This document shows, in pieces, positions 1 through 5,793 of a stretch of DNA of 64,000 nt. The DNA lies in NCBI GenBank assembly GCA_934168325.1, contig CAKPNG010000001.1, positions 1-64,000 of the forward strand, in the 5' to 3' direction. The stretch comes from an uncultured Bacilli bacterium (GTDB taxonomy: Bacteria; Bacillota_I; Bacilli_A; RFN20; CAG-826). The notes beneath the pieces are model-generated. The model searched no databases, was not told where the DNA came from, and was given only the letters and a program-made list of their open reading frames with translations. Every line of letters begins with the position of its first letter. The first letter of the stretch is position 1. A program made the position numbers and the translations under genes.

Positions 1-20
1 AAAAATTTTACATTTTTCTC

Positions 21-64
21 AAAAAAAAAAAAAAAAAAAAAAAAGAAGAGGATTACTCCTCTTC
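21..64 (-). terminator. Rho-independent terminator
   Basis: A 7-bp GAAGAGG/CCTCTTC stem overlaps the stop codon of the winged-helix gene. It is followed, on the minus strand, by an unusually long run of about 24 T. Confidence 0.85.
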
Positions 65-424
65 TTCTCCGACGACTGTCGCAGTCAGCGACTGATAGAA
101 ATTTTTCTTACCCTCTTTAGGAATTTTCTTCTCTACTCTGTCAATTTTTCCCTCTTTGACAAGCTGGGTGCAAAGTGCCGATACTTTATTGGTGGTGGTT
201 TCCATTTCAACGGCGATTTCAGCGGAAGTGTGCGCCCTGCCATCATCTACCAGATATTCAAGAATTGCTACTTTCATAGCTTCGTTCTCTTTCTGCTTTG
301 CGGTGGGCTTGCGGTTCAGATTGCGATTGTCGAGCTTTACAATTTCTTCCTTTGCCTTTGCGATAACTTCGGCGGAGTTGGCTTCGTTGTTGGCTACTGC
401 TTCATAAAATTCTCTGTTGGTCAT
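53..424 (-). CDS. Winged-helix-like DNA-binding protein
   Basis: The product is 123 aa. The N-terminal 45 residues are charged and probably helical. Residues about 49-105 have the spacing of a winged helix-turn-helix: a helix around KVAILEYLVDDG, then TSAEIAVEM and a recognition-like helix (TTNKVSALCTQLVKEGKI), then a basic wing (DRVEKKIPKEGKK). The tail is acidic (GEEEE). A good RBS (AAAGGA) lies 7-8 nt before ATG. It is the last gene of the left-arm array seen here and has its own promoter and terminator. A role as transcriptional regulator of the array is inference. The wHTH call is from pattern only. Confidence 0.7.
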   Translation of the reverse strand: MTNREFYEAVANNEANSAEVIAKAKEEIVKLDNRNLNRKPTAKQKENEAMKVAILEYLVDDGRAHTSAEIAVEMETTTNKVSALCTQLVKEGKIDRVEKKIPKEGKKNFYQSLTATVVGEEEE

Positions 425-490
425 ATTTGTTTCCTTTCTGCGTTGGTCGCTACCCTTTAATTTTTTGTTCCTCTCTCTTGGAACAATATT

Positions 491-519
491 ATTATAGCAC
501 TATTTTAGTTTTTTGTCAA
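491..519 (-). promoter_or_regulatory. Consensus sigma-A promoter, wHTH gene
   Basis: Minus strand TTGACA (514-519), 17 bp, TATAAT (491-496). The transcript begins with a GTTCC/GGAAC hairpin at about +5. An AT-tract lies just upstream of the -35. Confidence 0.9.
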
Positions 520-577
520 TAGGTTTTTTGAGAAAATTAAAAAAATTTTTTTTGGAGAATTTTTCCAGTCCCCCAAT

Positions 578-651
578 AGTCTAAGTTTTTATTTTGTTTT
601 AACACTTTAATGCGCGAAACCGCCCGGCGCAGTTAGACTTATGAAGTCTAA
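578..651. repeat. TTAGACT/AGTCTAA three-half-site element 1
   Basis: Perfect palindrome TTAGACT-TATGA-AGTCTAA (633-651) plus a third half-site AGTCTAA (578-584). It lies between one gene's terminator and the next promoter. Confidence 0.85.
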
Positions 652-656
652 GTGAT

Positions 657-677
657 GTGAGCAAGTTAATTGCTCAC
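657..677 (-). terminator. Hairpin at gene end
   Basis: 8-bp stem GTGAGCAA/TTGCTCAC overlapping the TAA stop. The T-run is poor, so termination strength is uncertain. Confidence 0.5.
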
Positions 678-875
678 GACAAAAGCGGAACTACATTCAC
701 CGTTATTAACATATTCTTGATATTTTTTGTGAAAAAAATCTTCGGCATAATAATCGTTATTGTCATAATCCATATTTTCCGAAATTACGATATTATCGGC
801 GAGTTGACAAAAAATCTTAATTGCGTGAAGTTCTGCGGCAGTAAAGTGGTAAACACGAGTTGTAGTAGTATCTAT
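666..875 (-). CDS. Small protein of unknown function, probable ATA start
   Basis: About 70 codons in a frame with natural composition (for example TRVYHFTAAELHAIKIF near the N-terminus, an acidic DYDNNDYY stretch, then AEDFFHKKYQEYV). The frame has no ATG, GTG or TTG near its 5' end. A good SD (AGAGG) lies 9 nt before an ATA codon at 875-873, exactly where ATG sits in neighbouring genes. The single ATG further upstream is in another frame. I infer initiation at ATA, or a recent ATG-to-ATA change that lowers expression. It has its own promoter and 3' hairpin. No family recognised. Confidence 0.6.
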   Translation of the reverse strand: MDTTTTRVYHFTAAELHAIKIFCQLADNIVISENMDYDNNDYYAEDFFHKKYQEYVNNGECSSAFVVSN

Positions 876-911
876 TTTATTTGACCTCTTTTCATTTCTT
901 ATTGTATATAT

Positions 912-940
912 ATTATAACATATTGATAATAAAAAGTCAA
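912..940 (-). promoter_or_regulatory. Sigma-A promoter, 666-875 gene
   Basis: TTGACT (935-940), 17 bp, TATAAT (912-917) on the minus strand, preceded by an AAAAAATTTTT tract. Confidence 0.88.
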
Positions 941-974
941 TAGCAAAATTAAAAATTTTTTTATTTTTTATGCG

Positions 975-1006
975 AGTCTAATTTTACTTAGACTTAAGTA
1001 GTCTAA
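975..1006. repeat. Three-half-site element 2
   Basis: Palindrome TTAGACT-TAAGT-AGTCTAA (988-1006) with third half-site 975-981. Confidence 0.85.
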
Positions 1007-1035
1007 AAAAAAATAAGTGGGAAAAAATCCCACTT
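1005..1035 (-). terminator. Rho-independent terminator
   Basis: AAGTGGGA/TCCCACTT stem followed on the minus strand by a T-rich run that merges into palindrome 2. Confidence 0.85.
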
Positions 1036-1040
1036 TTGAA

Positions 1041-1277
1041 TTATGCTTCATAGAGTTCGTCTTCATCATCATTCGTAATTGAATAAACGACAGGTGCTTC
1101 ATCTGGGAGAGTTTGTGCTTTTCTGTCAGTCGCTAATGTATATCCATATTTTTCTGCAAATTCATTAATAGCGTCACTATTATCTTCTTTGCACAAACGC
1201 TCATAAAGTTCATCAGAAACCGCAAATTCTGCATAAAAATTTACATAAATCATATTTTTCTTTTCTTCGCTCATCAT
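1041..1277 (-). CDS. Small acidic protein, unknown function
   Basis: 78 aa with a clear SD (AAAGGA) before tandem ATG codons; the first ATG is used here. Sequence elements include an aromatic N-terminal strand (MIYVNFYAEFAV), a helix (SDELYERLCKED) and an acidic tail (NDDEDELYE). There are no cysteine pairs, membrane segments or recognised motifs. It sits in its own promoter-terminator cassette. It resembles the small early proteins many phages use against host targets, but nothing in the sequence shows a function. Confidence 0.75.
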   Translation of the reverse strand: MMSEEKKNMIYVNFYAEFAVSDELYERLCKEDNSDAINEFAEKYGYTLATDRKAQTLPDEAPVVYSITNDDEDELYEA

Positions 1278-1330
1278 AAATAAAATTCCTTTCTCATTTT
1301 TAAGAGTTTGCTCTCTTTTATTGTGATTTG

Positions 1331-1359
1331 ATTATAACATATCTTAATAAAAATGTCAA
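1331..1359 (-). promoter_or_regulatory. Sigma-A promoter, 1041-1277 gene
   Basis: TTGACA (1354-1359), 17 bp, TATAAT (1331-1336). Confidence 0.9.
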
Positions 1360-1366
1360 GAGGTTT

Positions 1367-1578
1367 TTAAGCAAAACTTAAAAATTTTTTGGATAGCCTT
1401 CCTCTGCCTCGTTGCTGTTCTTCCGTTGTCGACTTTGGTTTCTGTATCATCTTTGGGGTGTATCCCCTCTTGACAATTATTATAGCACGGTGGCAAGCCG
1501 TTGTCAAGAGGGTTTTTACTCTTTTTTAAGTTGTCGAGCACCTTGCCTTGTAGTTTACCAACTATCTCCTCTTGACAG
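1367..1578 (-). other. Twin-promoter transcripts, no convincing gene
   Basis: Two consensus promoters about 105 bp apart each start a transcript with nearly the same leader (TGTCAAGAGG followed by RGATA). The leader is also complementary to the -35 region of the second promoter (CCTCTTGACA). The only short ORF placed downstream of an RBS-like GAGGGG is 27 codons (1450 to 1367), with poor spacing. A 101-codon frame crosses both promoters and looks spurious. It may be a leader RNA or a decayed cassette. Confidence 0.4.
1479..1507 (-). promoter_or_regulatory. Sigma-A promoter (inner of pair)
   Basis: TTGACA (1502-1507), 17 bp, TATAAT (1479-1484). Confidence 0.85.
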
Positions 1579-1583
1579 TTATT

Positions 1584-1612
1584 ATTATACCATAGTTTAT
1601 TGAAAAAGTCAA
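1584..1612 (-). promoter_or_regulatory. Sigma-A promoter (outer of pair)
   Basis: TTGACT (1607-1612), 17 bp, TATAAT (1584-1589), preceded by an AAAAAATTTTTTT tract. Confidence 0.85.
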
Positions 1613-1661
1613 TAGGTTTTAGATAAAAATAAAAAATTTTTTTAATTATAATTAGTTTCAC

Positions 1662-1680
1662 TTAGACCAATGAAGTCTAA
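1662..1680. repeat. Palindrome element 3 (degenerate)
   Basis: TTAGACC-AATGA-AGTCTAA. One half-site has a mismatch and the third half-site is not recognisable. Confidence 0.75.
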
Positions 1681-1688
1681 AAATTCGG

Positions 1689-1716
1689 AAAAGAAAATGG
1701 GAATAAATCCCATTTT
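1689..1716 (-). terminator. Rho-independent terminator
   Basis: AAAATGGGA/TCCCATTTT stem with a T-rich tail after the AbrB-like gene. Confidence 0.85.
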
Positions 1717-1719
1717 ATC

Positions 1720-1920
1720 TTATCCGTGATATTTTTTAAGAACAATATGCCCTTGATTATCGTAAAATACATCAAAGGGTTCGCCATCTTCGATTTTCAA
1801 AGCAGTTCTAAATTCTTTCGGAATAACAATTCTTCCAAGGTCATCAATTCGGCGAACGCAACCACTGTGCAATGTTGCGGGGTATAACAGGAATTGCTGT
1901 TGAGTTCTGTTTGCGGTCAT
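1720..1920 (-). CDS. AbrB/SpoVT-family swapped-hairpin DNA-binding protein
   Basis: The signature VRRIDDLGRIVIPKEFRTAL followed by IEDGEPFDVF is the classic AbrB/SpoVT/MazE-like swapped-hairpin domain, so this is a small dimeric DNA-binding protein. The reading frame opens at an ATG at 1920, but family alignment suggests the domain begins near residue 17, where a TTG is available. Neither start has a good SD. The frame overlaps the 3' end of the upstream gene by 77 nt, so translational coupling is likely. It could act on the palindromes of the array or on host transition-state genes; both are inference. Confidence 0.8.
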   Translation of the reverse strand: MTANRTQQQFLLYPATLHSGCVRRIDDLGRIVIPKEFRTALKIEDGEPFDVFYDNQGHIVLKKYHG

Positions 1921-2146
1921 AGTATCTGCGTTTTACTTCTTCTATAAGTTCGTTAATATAGCTCTCTACATTGAAATGGTCGCATTCATAATTGTCCATC
2001 TCGCCCAATATATTACCAGTAATTTCTGAAATACAATCATCCATATCACTGTCAGGATATTGATTAACTGTTTCCTCTACTTCATCTACAATATTGTCAA
2101 TAATTCCATCATCGAATTCCCATTCTACATTATACTGCAATTTCAT
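1844..2146 (-). CDS. Acidic helical protein, unknown function
   Basis: 100 aa from the ATG at 2146, chosen because AAGGA lies 10 nt upstream; a GTG 9 nt earlier is too close to the SD. The first 75 residues are strongly acidic (DDGIIDNIVDEVEETVNQ) and probably helical, followed by a basic stretch (EEVKRRYYDRKQ). The last 26 codons overlap the AbrB-like gene in another frame. The pair shares one promoter and forms a small operon. It may be a partner or antagonist of the AbrB-like protein, suggested only by adjacency. Confidence 0.7.
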   Translation of the reverse strand: MKLQYNVEWEFDDGIIDNIVDEVEETVNQYPDSDMDDCISEITGNILGEMDNYECDHFNVESYINELIEEVKRRYYDRKQNSTAIPVIPRNIAQWLRSPN

Positions 2147-2181
2147 AAATAGCACATCCTTTTCTGTTTTATTGTAAATAT

Positions 2182-2210
2182 ATTATAGCATAAGTTAATA
2201 AAATTGTCAA
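2182..2210 (-). promoter_or_regulatory. Sigma-A promoter, AbrB operon
   Basis: TTGACA (2205-2210), 17 bp, TATAAT (2182-2187). Confidence 0.9.
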
Positions 2211-2253
2211 GAGATTTTTTAGAAAAAACTTAAAAATTTTTTTGTTTTATATG

Positions 2254-2291
2254 AGTCTAAATTGATAGAAAACTAGACTTATGAAGTCTAA
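2254..2291. repeat. Three-half-site element 4
   Basis: CTAGACT-TATGA-AGTCTAA (2273-2291, one mismatch) with third half-site 2254-2260. Confidence 0.85.
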
Positions 2292-2295
2292 ATAA

Positions 2296-2310
2296 GCGGG
2301 TATCACCCGC
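2296..2310 (-). terminator. GC hairpin after 2312-2710 gene
   Basis: GCGGGT/ACCCGC stem directly after the stop codon. The following bases are only moderately T-rich. Confidence 0.6.
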
Positions 2311-2311
2311 A

Positions 2312-2710
2312 TTAGTTTTTTATTTCCAATCCTCTTTCTTTCAAATATTTAATTGCTTTTTCAACAGGAGCAATTTCCATAATATCTTTTATGCTACAAT
2401 TATTAACTTCTTCATAAGTAATTTCGCAAGTTAAGGGCAAATTAGGATATTTTTTTGAGGAAATACTCCGATATTCTTTAGAGCAGAACAAAGACCATTC
2501 CCAGAATTCAATTATTCTTGATTTCTTAGAATCCCAAAAAGTAAAAGGAGCAAGACAACCATAATTATTGTAAAATTCATCTAAGTTATCCCAAGTTAAT
2601 TGAATATGTTCATCTTGCAGTTTTGTTTCAGAAAATTCATAATTACAAAATCTTCTTGAAAGTTTTATTCCTTGATTATACCAAGTGATATATTTTTTAT
2701 AAAGTTTCAT
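2312..2710 (-). CDS. Hypothetical protein, Trp/Tyr-rich
   Basis: 132 aa with a strong RBS (GGAGG) before ATG. It is rich in aromatic residues (KKYITWYNQG, TFWDSKK, IIEFWEWSLF) with a Lys-rich C-terminus (EKAIKYLKERGLEIKN). There are three scattered cysteines and no CxxC pair, signal peptide or membrane helix. It is a single-gene cassette with its own promoter and 3' hairpin. I do not recognise the family. Confidence 0.75.
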   Translation of the reverse strand: MKLYKKYITWYNQGIKLSRRFCNYEFSETKLQDEHIQLTWDNLDEFYNNYGCLAPFTFWDSKKSRIIEFWEWSLFCSKEYRSISSKKYPNLPLTCEITYEEVNNCSIKDIMEIAPVEKAIKYLKERGLEIKN

Positions 2711-2741
2711 TTTAATTTCCTCCGTTTTTTAGTATGCCTTT

Positions 2742-2770
2742 ATTATAACATAGAAATGAAATTTTGTCAA
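2742..2770 (-). promoter_or_regulatory. Sigma-A promoter, 2312-2710 gene
   Basis: TTGACA (2765-2770), 17 bp, TATAAT (2742-2747). Confidence 0.9.
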
Positions 2771-2811
2771 GATAAATTTTAGAGAAAATTAAAAAATTTT
2801 GTCATAATTGT

Positions 2812-2848
2812 AGTCTAATTAAAAGAAAATTAGACTGCCTTAGTCTAA
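2812..2848. repeat. Three-half-site element 5
   Basis: TTAGACT-GCCTT-AGTCTAA (2830-2848) with third half-site 2812-2818. Confidence 0.85.
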
Positions 2849-2876
2849 AAAGGAGAATTTTCTGGAAAATTCTCCC
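2847..2876 (-). terminator. Rho-independent terminator
   Basis: 11-bp stem GGAGAATTTTC/GAAAATTCTCC followed by TTTTTA. The T-run is the edge of palindrome 5. Confidence 0.88.
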
Positions 2877-3317
2877 TTATTTTGCAAGCATTTTCAAAAT
2901 TGGAATAATATATTGTGGTTCAAACGCTCCATTTTTCCAATTTTTTCTATTTGTTTGTTCATCATCAAACAGAATGTCAAAATGGGAATTTTTGTAATTT
3001 TCTTTTGGCGTGCCATAAGGAACAATAATAATTTCTGAAAAATTAACAGACGGCAAGTGCGTTTTAAGCCATTTTCTTTTTTCATCAGCAACCGCCGCAA
3101 GAAAATTTTCTGTAGAATTTTTGCTTCCCCAAGAAATTATGCTGAACTCAATTCCCTTTTCTTGGCATTTGTGCATAAGTTTTGCCAACTGGGAAAAATT
3201 GTGGAGCGGGCGAGCTTCACGATAAGGAGAGCTATCATTTTCCAAAATTTTCTGAAGCCAATTATCAACACTGTAAAAATCTGCCAAAGTGCCATCTAAA
3301 TCGAAGTAGATATTCAT
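2877..3317 (-). CDS. HAD-superfamily phosphatase, 5'(3')-deoxyribonucleotidase-like
   Basis: 146 aa. HAD motif I is DLDGT at residues 6-10 (nucleophile Asp6 and Asp8). The motif II-like Ser/Thr is in SIISWGS, and DILFDDE supplies the motif IV acidic pair. Length and layout fit phage and bacterial HAD enzymes annotated as 5' nucleotidases. The likely reaction is dephosphorylation of a (deoxy)nucleotide or other phosphometabolite in the cytosol, in keeping with the nucleotide genes of the right arm. The substrate is not shown by sequence. Start: ATG with AAAGGA upstream. Confidence 0.82.
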   Translation of the reverse strand: MNIYFDLDGTLADFYSVDNWLQKILENDSSPYREARPLHNFSQLAKLMHKCQEKGIEFSIISWGSKNSTENFLAAVADEKRKWLKTHLPSVNFSEIIIVPYGTPKENYKNSHFDILFDDEQTNRKNWKNGAFEPQYIIPILKMLAK

Positions 3318-3356
3318 TATTTGAAAATTCCTTTCTGTTCTCTTTTTTACAAACTT

Positions 3357-3385
3357 ATTATAGCATATTTTTTTTGAAAAGTCAA
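3357..3385 (-). promoter_or_regulatory. Sigma-A promoter, HAD gene
   Basis: TTGACT (3380-3385), 17 bp, TATAAT (3357-3362). Confidence 0.88.
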
Positions 3386-3433
3386 GTATTTTTTTCGGGA
3401 TATAACAACGGCACCGTGTGTTCCGCGAACAGA

Positions 3434-3470
3434 AGTCTAAGTTTTTTGAAATTAGACTTAGGTAGTCTAA
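3434..3470. repeat. Three-half-site element 6
   Basis: TTAGACT-TAGGT-AGTCTAA (3452-3470) with third half-site 3434-3440. Confidence 0.85.
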
Positions 3471-3472
3471 CC

Positions 3473-3493
3473 TTTGACGGTTAAACCGTCAAA
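3473..3493 (-). terminator. Hairpin after 3489-3773 gene
   Basis: TTTGACGGTT/AACCGTCAAA inverted repeat overlapping the stop codon; no T-run follows. Confidence 0.55.
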
Positions 3494-3773
3494 CTGCCAA
3501 ATTAAGTCGCTGTAGAATTTCTTCTGCGGTGAGCCATCCCTCAACATCATCGTCAACTGCTCTTACAATAGTTCCCATAAGTTCAAGCAGTCCGTGCTCG
3601 TGTCCGTAGGAACTGCTATGACAAACAGCGTCCCATTCATTGCAACGAATTTGAACACCGTCCCAGCATTTATGATAGTCAAATTCAACTTCGTTTTTGA
3701 TTAAACCTTTAACGAGTTTATCTGCTTCAATTCGATAAAGTGGATTTACATTTTTAATTTCATTCATATTCAT
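3489..3773 (-). CDS. Hypothetical protein
   Basis: 94 aa with GGAGG before two in-frame ATGs (MNMNE); the first is used. It contains a His/Cys-containing middle (FDYHKCWDGVQIRC, CHSSSYGHEHG) and an acidic helical C-terminal half (VRAVDDDVEGWLTAEEILQ). The cysteines are not in CxxC pairs, so a zinc site is possible but not evident. It occupies its own promoter cassette. Family not recognised. Confidence 0.75.
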   Translation of the reverse strand: MNMNEIKNVNPLYRIEADKLVKGLIKNEVEFDYHKCWDGVQIRCNEWDAVCHSSSYGHEHGLLELMGTIVRAVDDDVEGWLTAEEILQRLNLAV

Positions 3774-3805
3774 TTTGAATTTCCTCCGTTCTTTATTATG
3801 GTTTA

Positions 3806-3834
3806 ATTATAGCACTTTTTAATTTATTTGTCAA
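3806..3834 (-). promoter_or_regulatory. Sigma-A promoter, 3489-3773 gene
   Basis: TTGACA (3829-3834), 17 bp, TATAAT (3806-3811). Confidence 0.9.
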
Positions 3835-3884
3835 GAGTTTTTTAACGCAATTAAAAAAAATTTTTTAGCTGTTTTTCTGCCGTT

Positions 3885-3923
3885 AGTCTAAATGCGGAGC
3901 GAGCTTAGACTCAAATAGTCTAA
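3885..3923. repeat. Three-half-site element 7
   Basis: TTAGACT-CAAAT-AGTCTAA (3905-3923) with third half-site 3885-3891. Confidence 0.85.
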
Positions 3924-3925
3924 AT

Positions 3926-4066
3926 AGCGGAGCTGTCATAAACTGGCAGTTCCGCTTTCTGAGCAGGAGGACGATATAAAAACTTAAATTCAAGGAGTGA
4001 GAATGAGAGGGAGAGTATATCAAAAATTTTTAGGAGGACTTTTGAAGTTTTTCTCTCCCTCTCAAC
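3926..4066 (-). ncRNA. Putative small RNA with two anti-SD motifs
   Basis: A consensus promoter (4073-4101) and a terminator-like hairpin (AGCGGA...TCCGCT, 3926-3957) frame about 140 nt with no plausible minus-strand ORF. The predicted transcript has a GAGAGGGAGA/TCTCCCTCTC stem. It carries the octamer GTCCTCCT twice, once in that stem's loop (complement of 4032-4039) and once in the single-stranded 3' half (complement of 3965-3972). CCUCC would pair with Shine-Dalgarno sequences, so it could act like C-rich regulatory RNAs that occlude ribosome binding sites. The layout is seen; the function is inferred. A short plus-strand ORF with an RBS (ATG near 4002) overlaps it and is judged spurious. 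Confidence 0.5.
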
Positions 4067-4072
4067 AATATT

Positions 4073-4101
4073 ATTATAGCATAGATTTAGAAATTTGTCA
4101 A
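4073..4101 (-). promoter_or_regulatory. Sigma-A promoter, putative sRNA
   Basis: TTGACA (4096-4101), 17 bp, TATAAT (4073-4078). Confidence 0.88.
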
Positions 4102-4145
4102 GAGTTTTTAAGCAATTAAAAAAAATTTTTTTTGAGCTGTTGTTT

Positions 4146-4194
4146 AGTCTAAAATGCGGGCGATAGTGTTAAAACTTAGACTAATCAAGTCTAA
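4146..4194. repeat. Three-half-site element 8
   Basis: TTAGACT-AATCA-AGTCTAA (4176-4194) with third half-site 4146-4152. Confidence 0.85.
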
Positions 4195-4201
4195 AACAAC
4201 G

Positions 4202-4224
4202 GAGCGGGCTTAGCTTGCCCGCTC
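4202..4224 (-). terminator. GC-rich terminator
   Basis: 8-bp GAGCGGGC/GCCCGCTC stem overlapping the stop, followed by a T-containing stretch (TTGTTTTAGACT). Confidence 0.75.
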
Positions 4225-4638
4225 GTTCAACCATTCTACCATTTTTTTGCTTTCGCTTCTTGCTCTTACTTTAAGTTTTCCGCCGTTTTTGTAGCTGTCC
4301 CGCTCTACAGTACCAAATGTCATTAAAAATTCTCTAAACTCCTCAGCGTTCATCATATACACAGTAAAATCACGAGCTACATAAGCAAATTCGGTTGAAT
4401 GAACACGGCTGAAATAGTCATCCACCATAGGTTTAAGCTCCGAGCCGTTTAACAGCCCGCCTTGAACCAGTGTAAAATGGGCGGATTTAACGCTGATATT
4501 GTCAATATCGCTTGCTTCATCAAAACGGCGGCTATCGTGAGCTGTTGTATAACCGTGAAGAAAATAACGCAACGACTGTTCGGCGTTAATTCCGGCGTTA
4601 TGGGAAATATTGAGATTGGTAATTTTTAGGGTTCTCAT
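4210..4638 (-). CDS. Hypothetical protein
   Basis: 142 aa from the ATG at 4638. This start is chosen because AAGGAG lies 8-9 nt upstream and because an upstream in-frame start at 4680 would lie inside the promoter, before the transcription start. Mixed alpha/beta appearance (RTLKITNLNISHNAG, LRYFLHGYTTAHD, EFAYVARDFTVYMM) with a basic C-terminal helix (KLKVRARSESKKMVEWLNE). No recognised motif. Own promoter and strong terminator. Confidence 0.75.
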   Translation of the reverse strand: MRTLKITNLNISHNAGINAEQSLRYFLHGYTTAHDSRRFDEASDIDNISVKSAHFTLVQGGLLNGSELKPMVDDYFSRVHSTEFAYVARDFTVYMMNAEEFREFLMTFGTVERDSYKNGGKLKVRARSESKKMVEWLNERAS

Positions 4639-4668
4639 TATCGGTGCTCCTTTTTTGTTTCTATAACT

Positions 4669-4697
4669 ATTATAGCACAACCGGTTGTATTTGTCAA
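4669..4697 (-). promoter_or_regulatory. Sigma-A promoter with palindromic spacer
   Basis: TTGACA (4692-4697), 17 bp, TATAAT (4669-4674). The spacer contains the 10-bp palindrome CAACCGGTTG, a position suited to an operator. Confidence 0.88.
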
Positions 4698-4780
4698 TAG
4701 GTTTTTTGAAAATTCATAAATTGTTCATATTTTAGTAATTTAACATTTTAATGTGGTAAAGTGATAAAAGGCTAAAGCAT

Positions 4781-4858
4781 AGTCTAAATCTCAGCTGGCT
4801 CCAGCTTCTATAATTGGTAAAAATTGGAATTTTTCAGTTTTAGACTGAAATAGTCTAA
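4781..4858. repeat. Three-half-site element 9
   Basis: TTAGACT-GAAAT-AGTCTAA (4840-4858). The third half-site (4781-4787) is unusually distant. Together with short inverted repeats (for example CCAG/CTGG near 4876-4888, probably the terminator of the 4944 gene) this fills the roughly 300-bp gap between 4638 and 4944. No ORF seen. Confidence 0.8.
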
Positions 4859-4943
4859 ATAAAACCCAAAAATTTCCAGATTTCCTGGAAAAATTTGGGA
4901 AAATTTTGAGCTTATTTGGAAAATTTTAGAAAAATTTTTCAGT

Positions 4944-5102
4944 TTAAAAGAAAAGTGTAAAAAAATTCCAGCTGTGGAAAAGATAGTCGCTTGTATTATG
5001 GAAGATAATGTCAGCCCAAGAAAATAAAAGCCAAAGTAGCCATAAAAAAGCCAATGTCGCCAGCAGTTCGGATATGAAGTTTTTAATTGTAAATTTTTTC
5101 AT
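4944..5102 (-). CDS. Small membrane protein
   Basis: 52 aa with a good RBS (AGGAGAG) before ATG. After a basic N-terminus (MKKFTIKN) there is one hydrophobic, Leu/Trp-rich segment (LLATLAFLWLLWLLFSW, residues about 13-29), then an aromatic tail ending FFTLFF. This is a single-pass inner-membrane protein. It sits in the early array, so it might be a superinfection-exclusion or host-takeover factor, or a holin-like peptide; none of these is demonstrated. Confidence 0.75.
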   Translation of the reverse strand: MKKFTIKNFISELLATLAFLWLLWLLFSWADIIFHNTSDYLFHSWNFFTLFF

Positions 5103-5134
5103 TTTGGTTCTCTCCTGTTCATTTCATTATCTTT

Positions 5135-5163
5135 ATTATAGCACAATTCATTAAAAAAGTCAA
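5135..5163 (-). promoter_or_regulatory. Sigma-A promoter, membrane protein gene
   Basis: TTGACT (5158-5163), 17 bp, TATAAT (5135-5140). Here the palindrome element lies only about 12 bp upstream of the -35. Confidence 0.88.
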
Positions 5164-5175
5164 GAGTTTTTTTGG

Positions 5176-5218
5176 AGTCTAAATAAAAAATTTTCTGTCT
5201 TAGACTAATGAAGTCTAA
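5176..5218. repeat. Three-half-site element 10
   Basis: TTAGACT-AATGA-AGTCTAA (5200-5218) with third half-site 5176-5182. Confidence 0.85.
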
Positions 5219-5250
5219 AGCGGGAGCGGGCATTTAGACTTCGCCCGCAG

Positions 5251-5277
5251 AAAAAGACGGTTTAATAATAAACCGTC
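5251..5277 (-). terminator. Rho-independent terminator
   Basis: GACGGTTTA/TAAACCGTC stem containing the stop codon, followed by TTTTT on the minus strand. Confidence 0.88.
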
Positions 5278-5585
5278 AAGCAAAGTTTTCTACGAGCAAT
5301 GCCATCATAAAGTCTTGGAAGATTTTGGATTTGTTTGCCGCTTGCCGTAAAAAGTTCATTTTTAATTTTTACTTCGTTCTGTATAATGTCAAGAACCATT
5401 CCATCAACCGCATATCCACGGCAAATTTCACAATCGTGAGCATTACTCCAATCACATCCAATTTCATCCATTATTGACATAATTCTACCATTTTCATGTT
5501 CGCTGATAAAATCAATAATAGCGTCTTTGAGTTCCTCCGCATTGGTAAAAACTTCATTATTCCAATAATAATAAATGTTAAGCAT
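5262..5585 (-). CDS. Hypothetical protein
   Basis: 107 aa with RBS AGGAGG before ATG. The N-terminal third is Tyr/Asn-rich (MLNIYYYWNNEVF), then an acidic helix (NAEELKDAIIDFISEHENG), then a cysteine pair in HDCEICRGY (CxxC, one pair only) and a basic end (DGIARRKLCLTVYY). Not recognised. Own promoter and terminator. Confidence 0.75.
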   Translation of the reverse strand: MLNIYYYWNNEVFTNAEELKDAIIDFISEHENGRIMSIMDEIGCDWSNAHDCEICRGYAVDGMVLDIIQNEVKIKNELFTASGKQIQNLPRLYDGIARRKLCLTVYY

Positions 5586-5629
5586 TTTTCGTCCTCCTAT
5601 TAAAATGATTAGTTCTTTTCTTTGATTAT

Positions 5630-5658
5630 ATTATAGCATAATGGATTAGTTCTGTCAA
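5630..5658 (-). promoter_or_regulatory. Sigma-A promoter, 5262-5585 gene
   Basis: TTGACA (5653-5658), 17 bp, TATAAT (5630-5635) with an upstream TG (extended -10). Confidence 0.88.
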
Positions 5659-5700
5659 TAGGTTTTTTCAATTTCTTAAAAAAATTTTTCGCCCGCCCTT

Positions 5701-5759
5701 AGTCTAAAAACTGGAGCGGGCATTTTTAGACTTAAGCAGTCTAAATGATAGTAGTCTAA
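5701..5759. repeat. Palindrome element 11 with four half-sites
   Basis: TTAGACT-TAAGC-AGTCTAA (5726-5744) flanked by AGTCTAA at 5701-5707 and 5753-5759. Confidence 0.85.
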
Positions 5760-5793
5760 AAAGGAAGGAGATGTCTTAATAGACATCTTCTCC
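5757..5793 (-). terminator. Rho-independent terminator
   Basis: GATGTCT/AGACATC core stem overlapping the stop codon, then a CCTTCCTTTTTA tail. Confidence 0.8.

Noticed and set aside
21..44. Poly-A tract as an assembly artefact or phase-variable tract
   Set aside because: It directly follows a terminator stem on the minus strand and works as its T-run; the exact length may still be imprecise.
1356..1661. 101-codon minus-strand ORF
   Set aside because: It spans two consensus promoters, and its composition follows promoter and terminator sequence, so it is probably chance.
3986..4140. Plus-strand 38-codon ORF with an RBS inside the sRNA cassette
   Set aside because: It runs through the opposing promoter boxes and has no promoter of its own; the sRNA reading explains the layout better.
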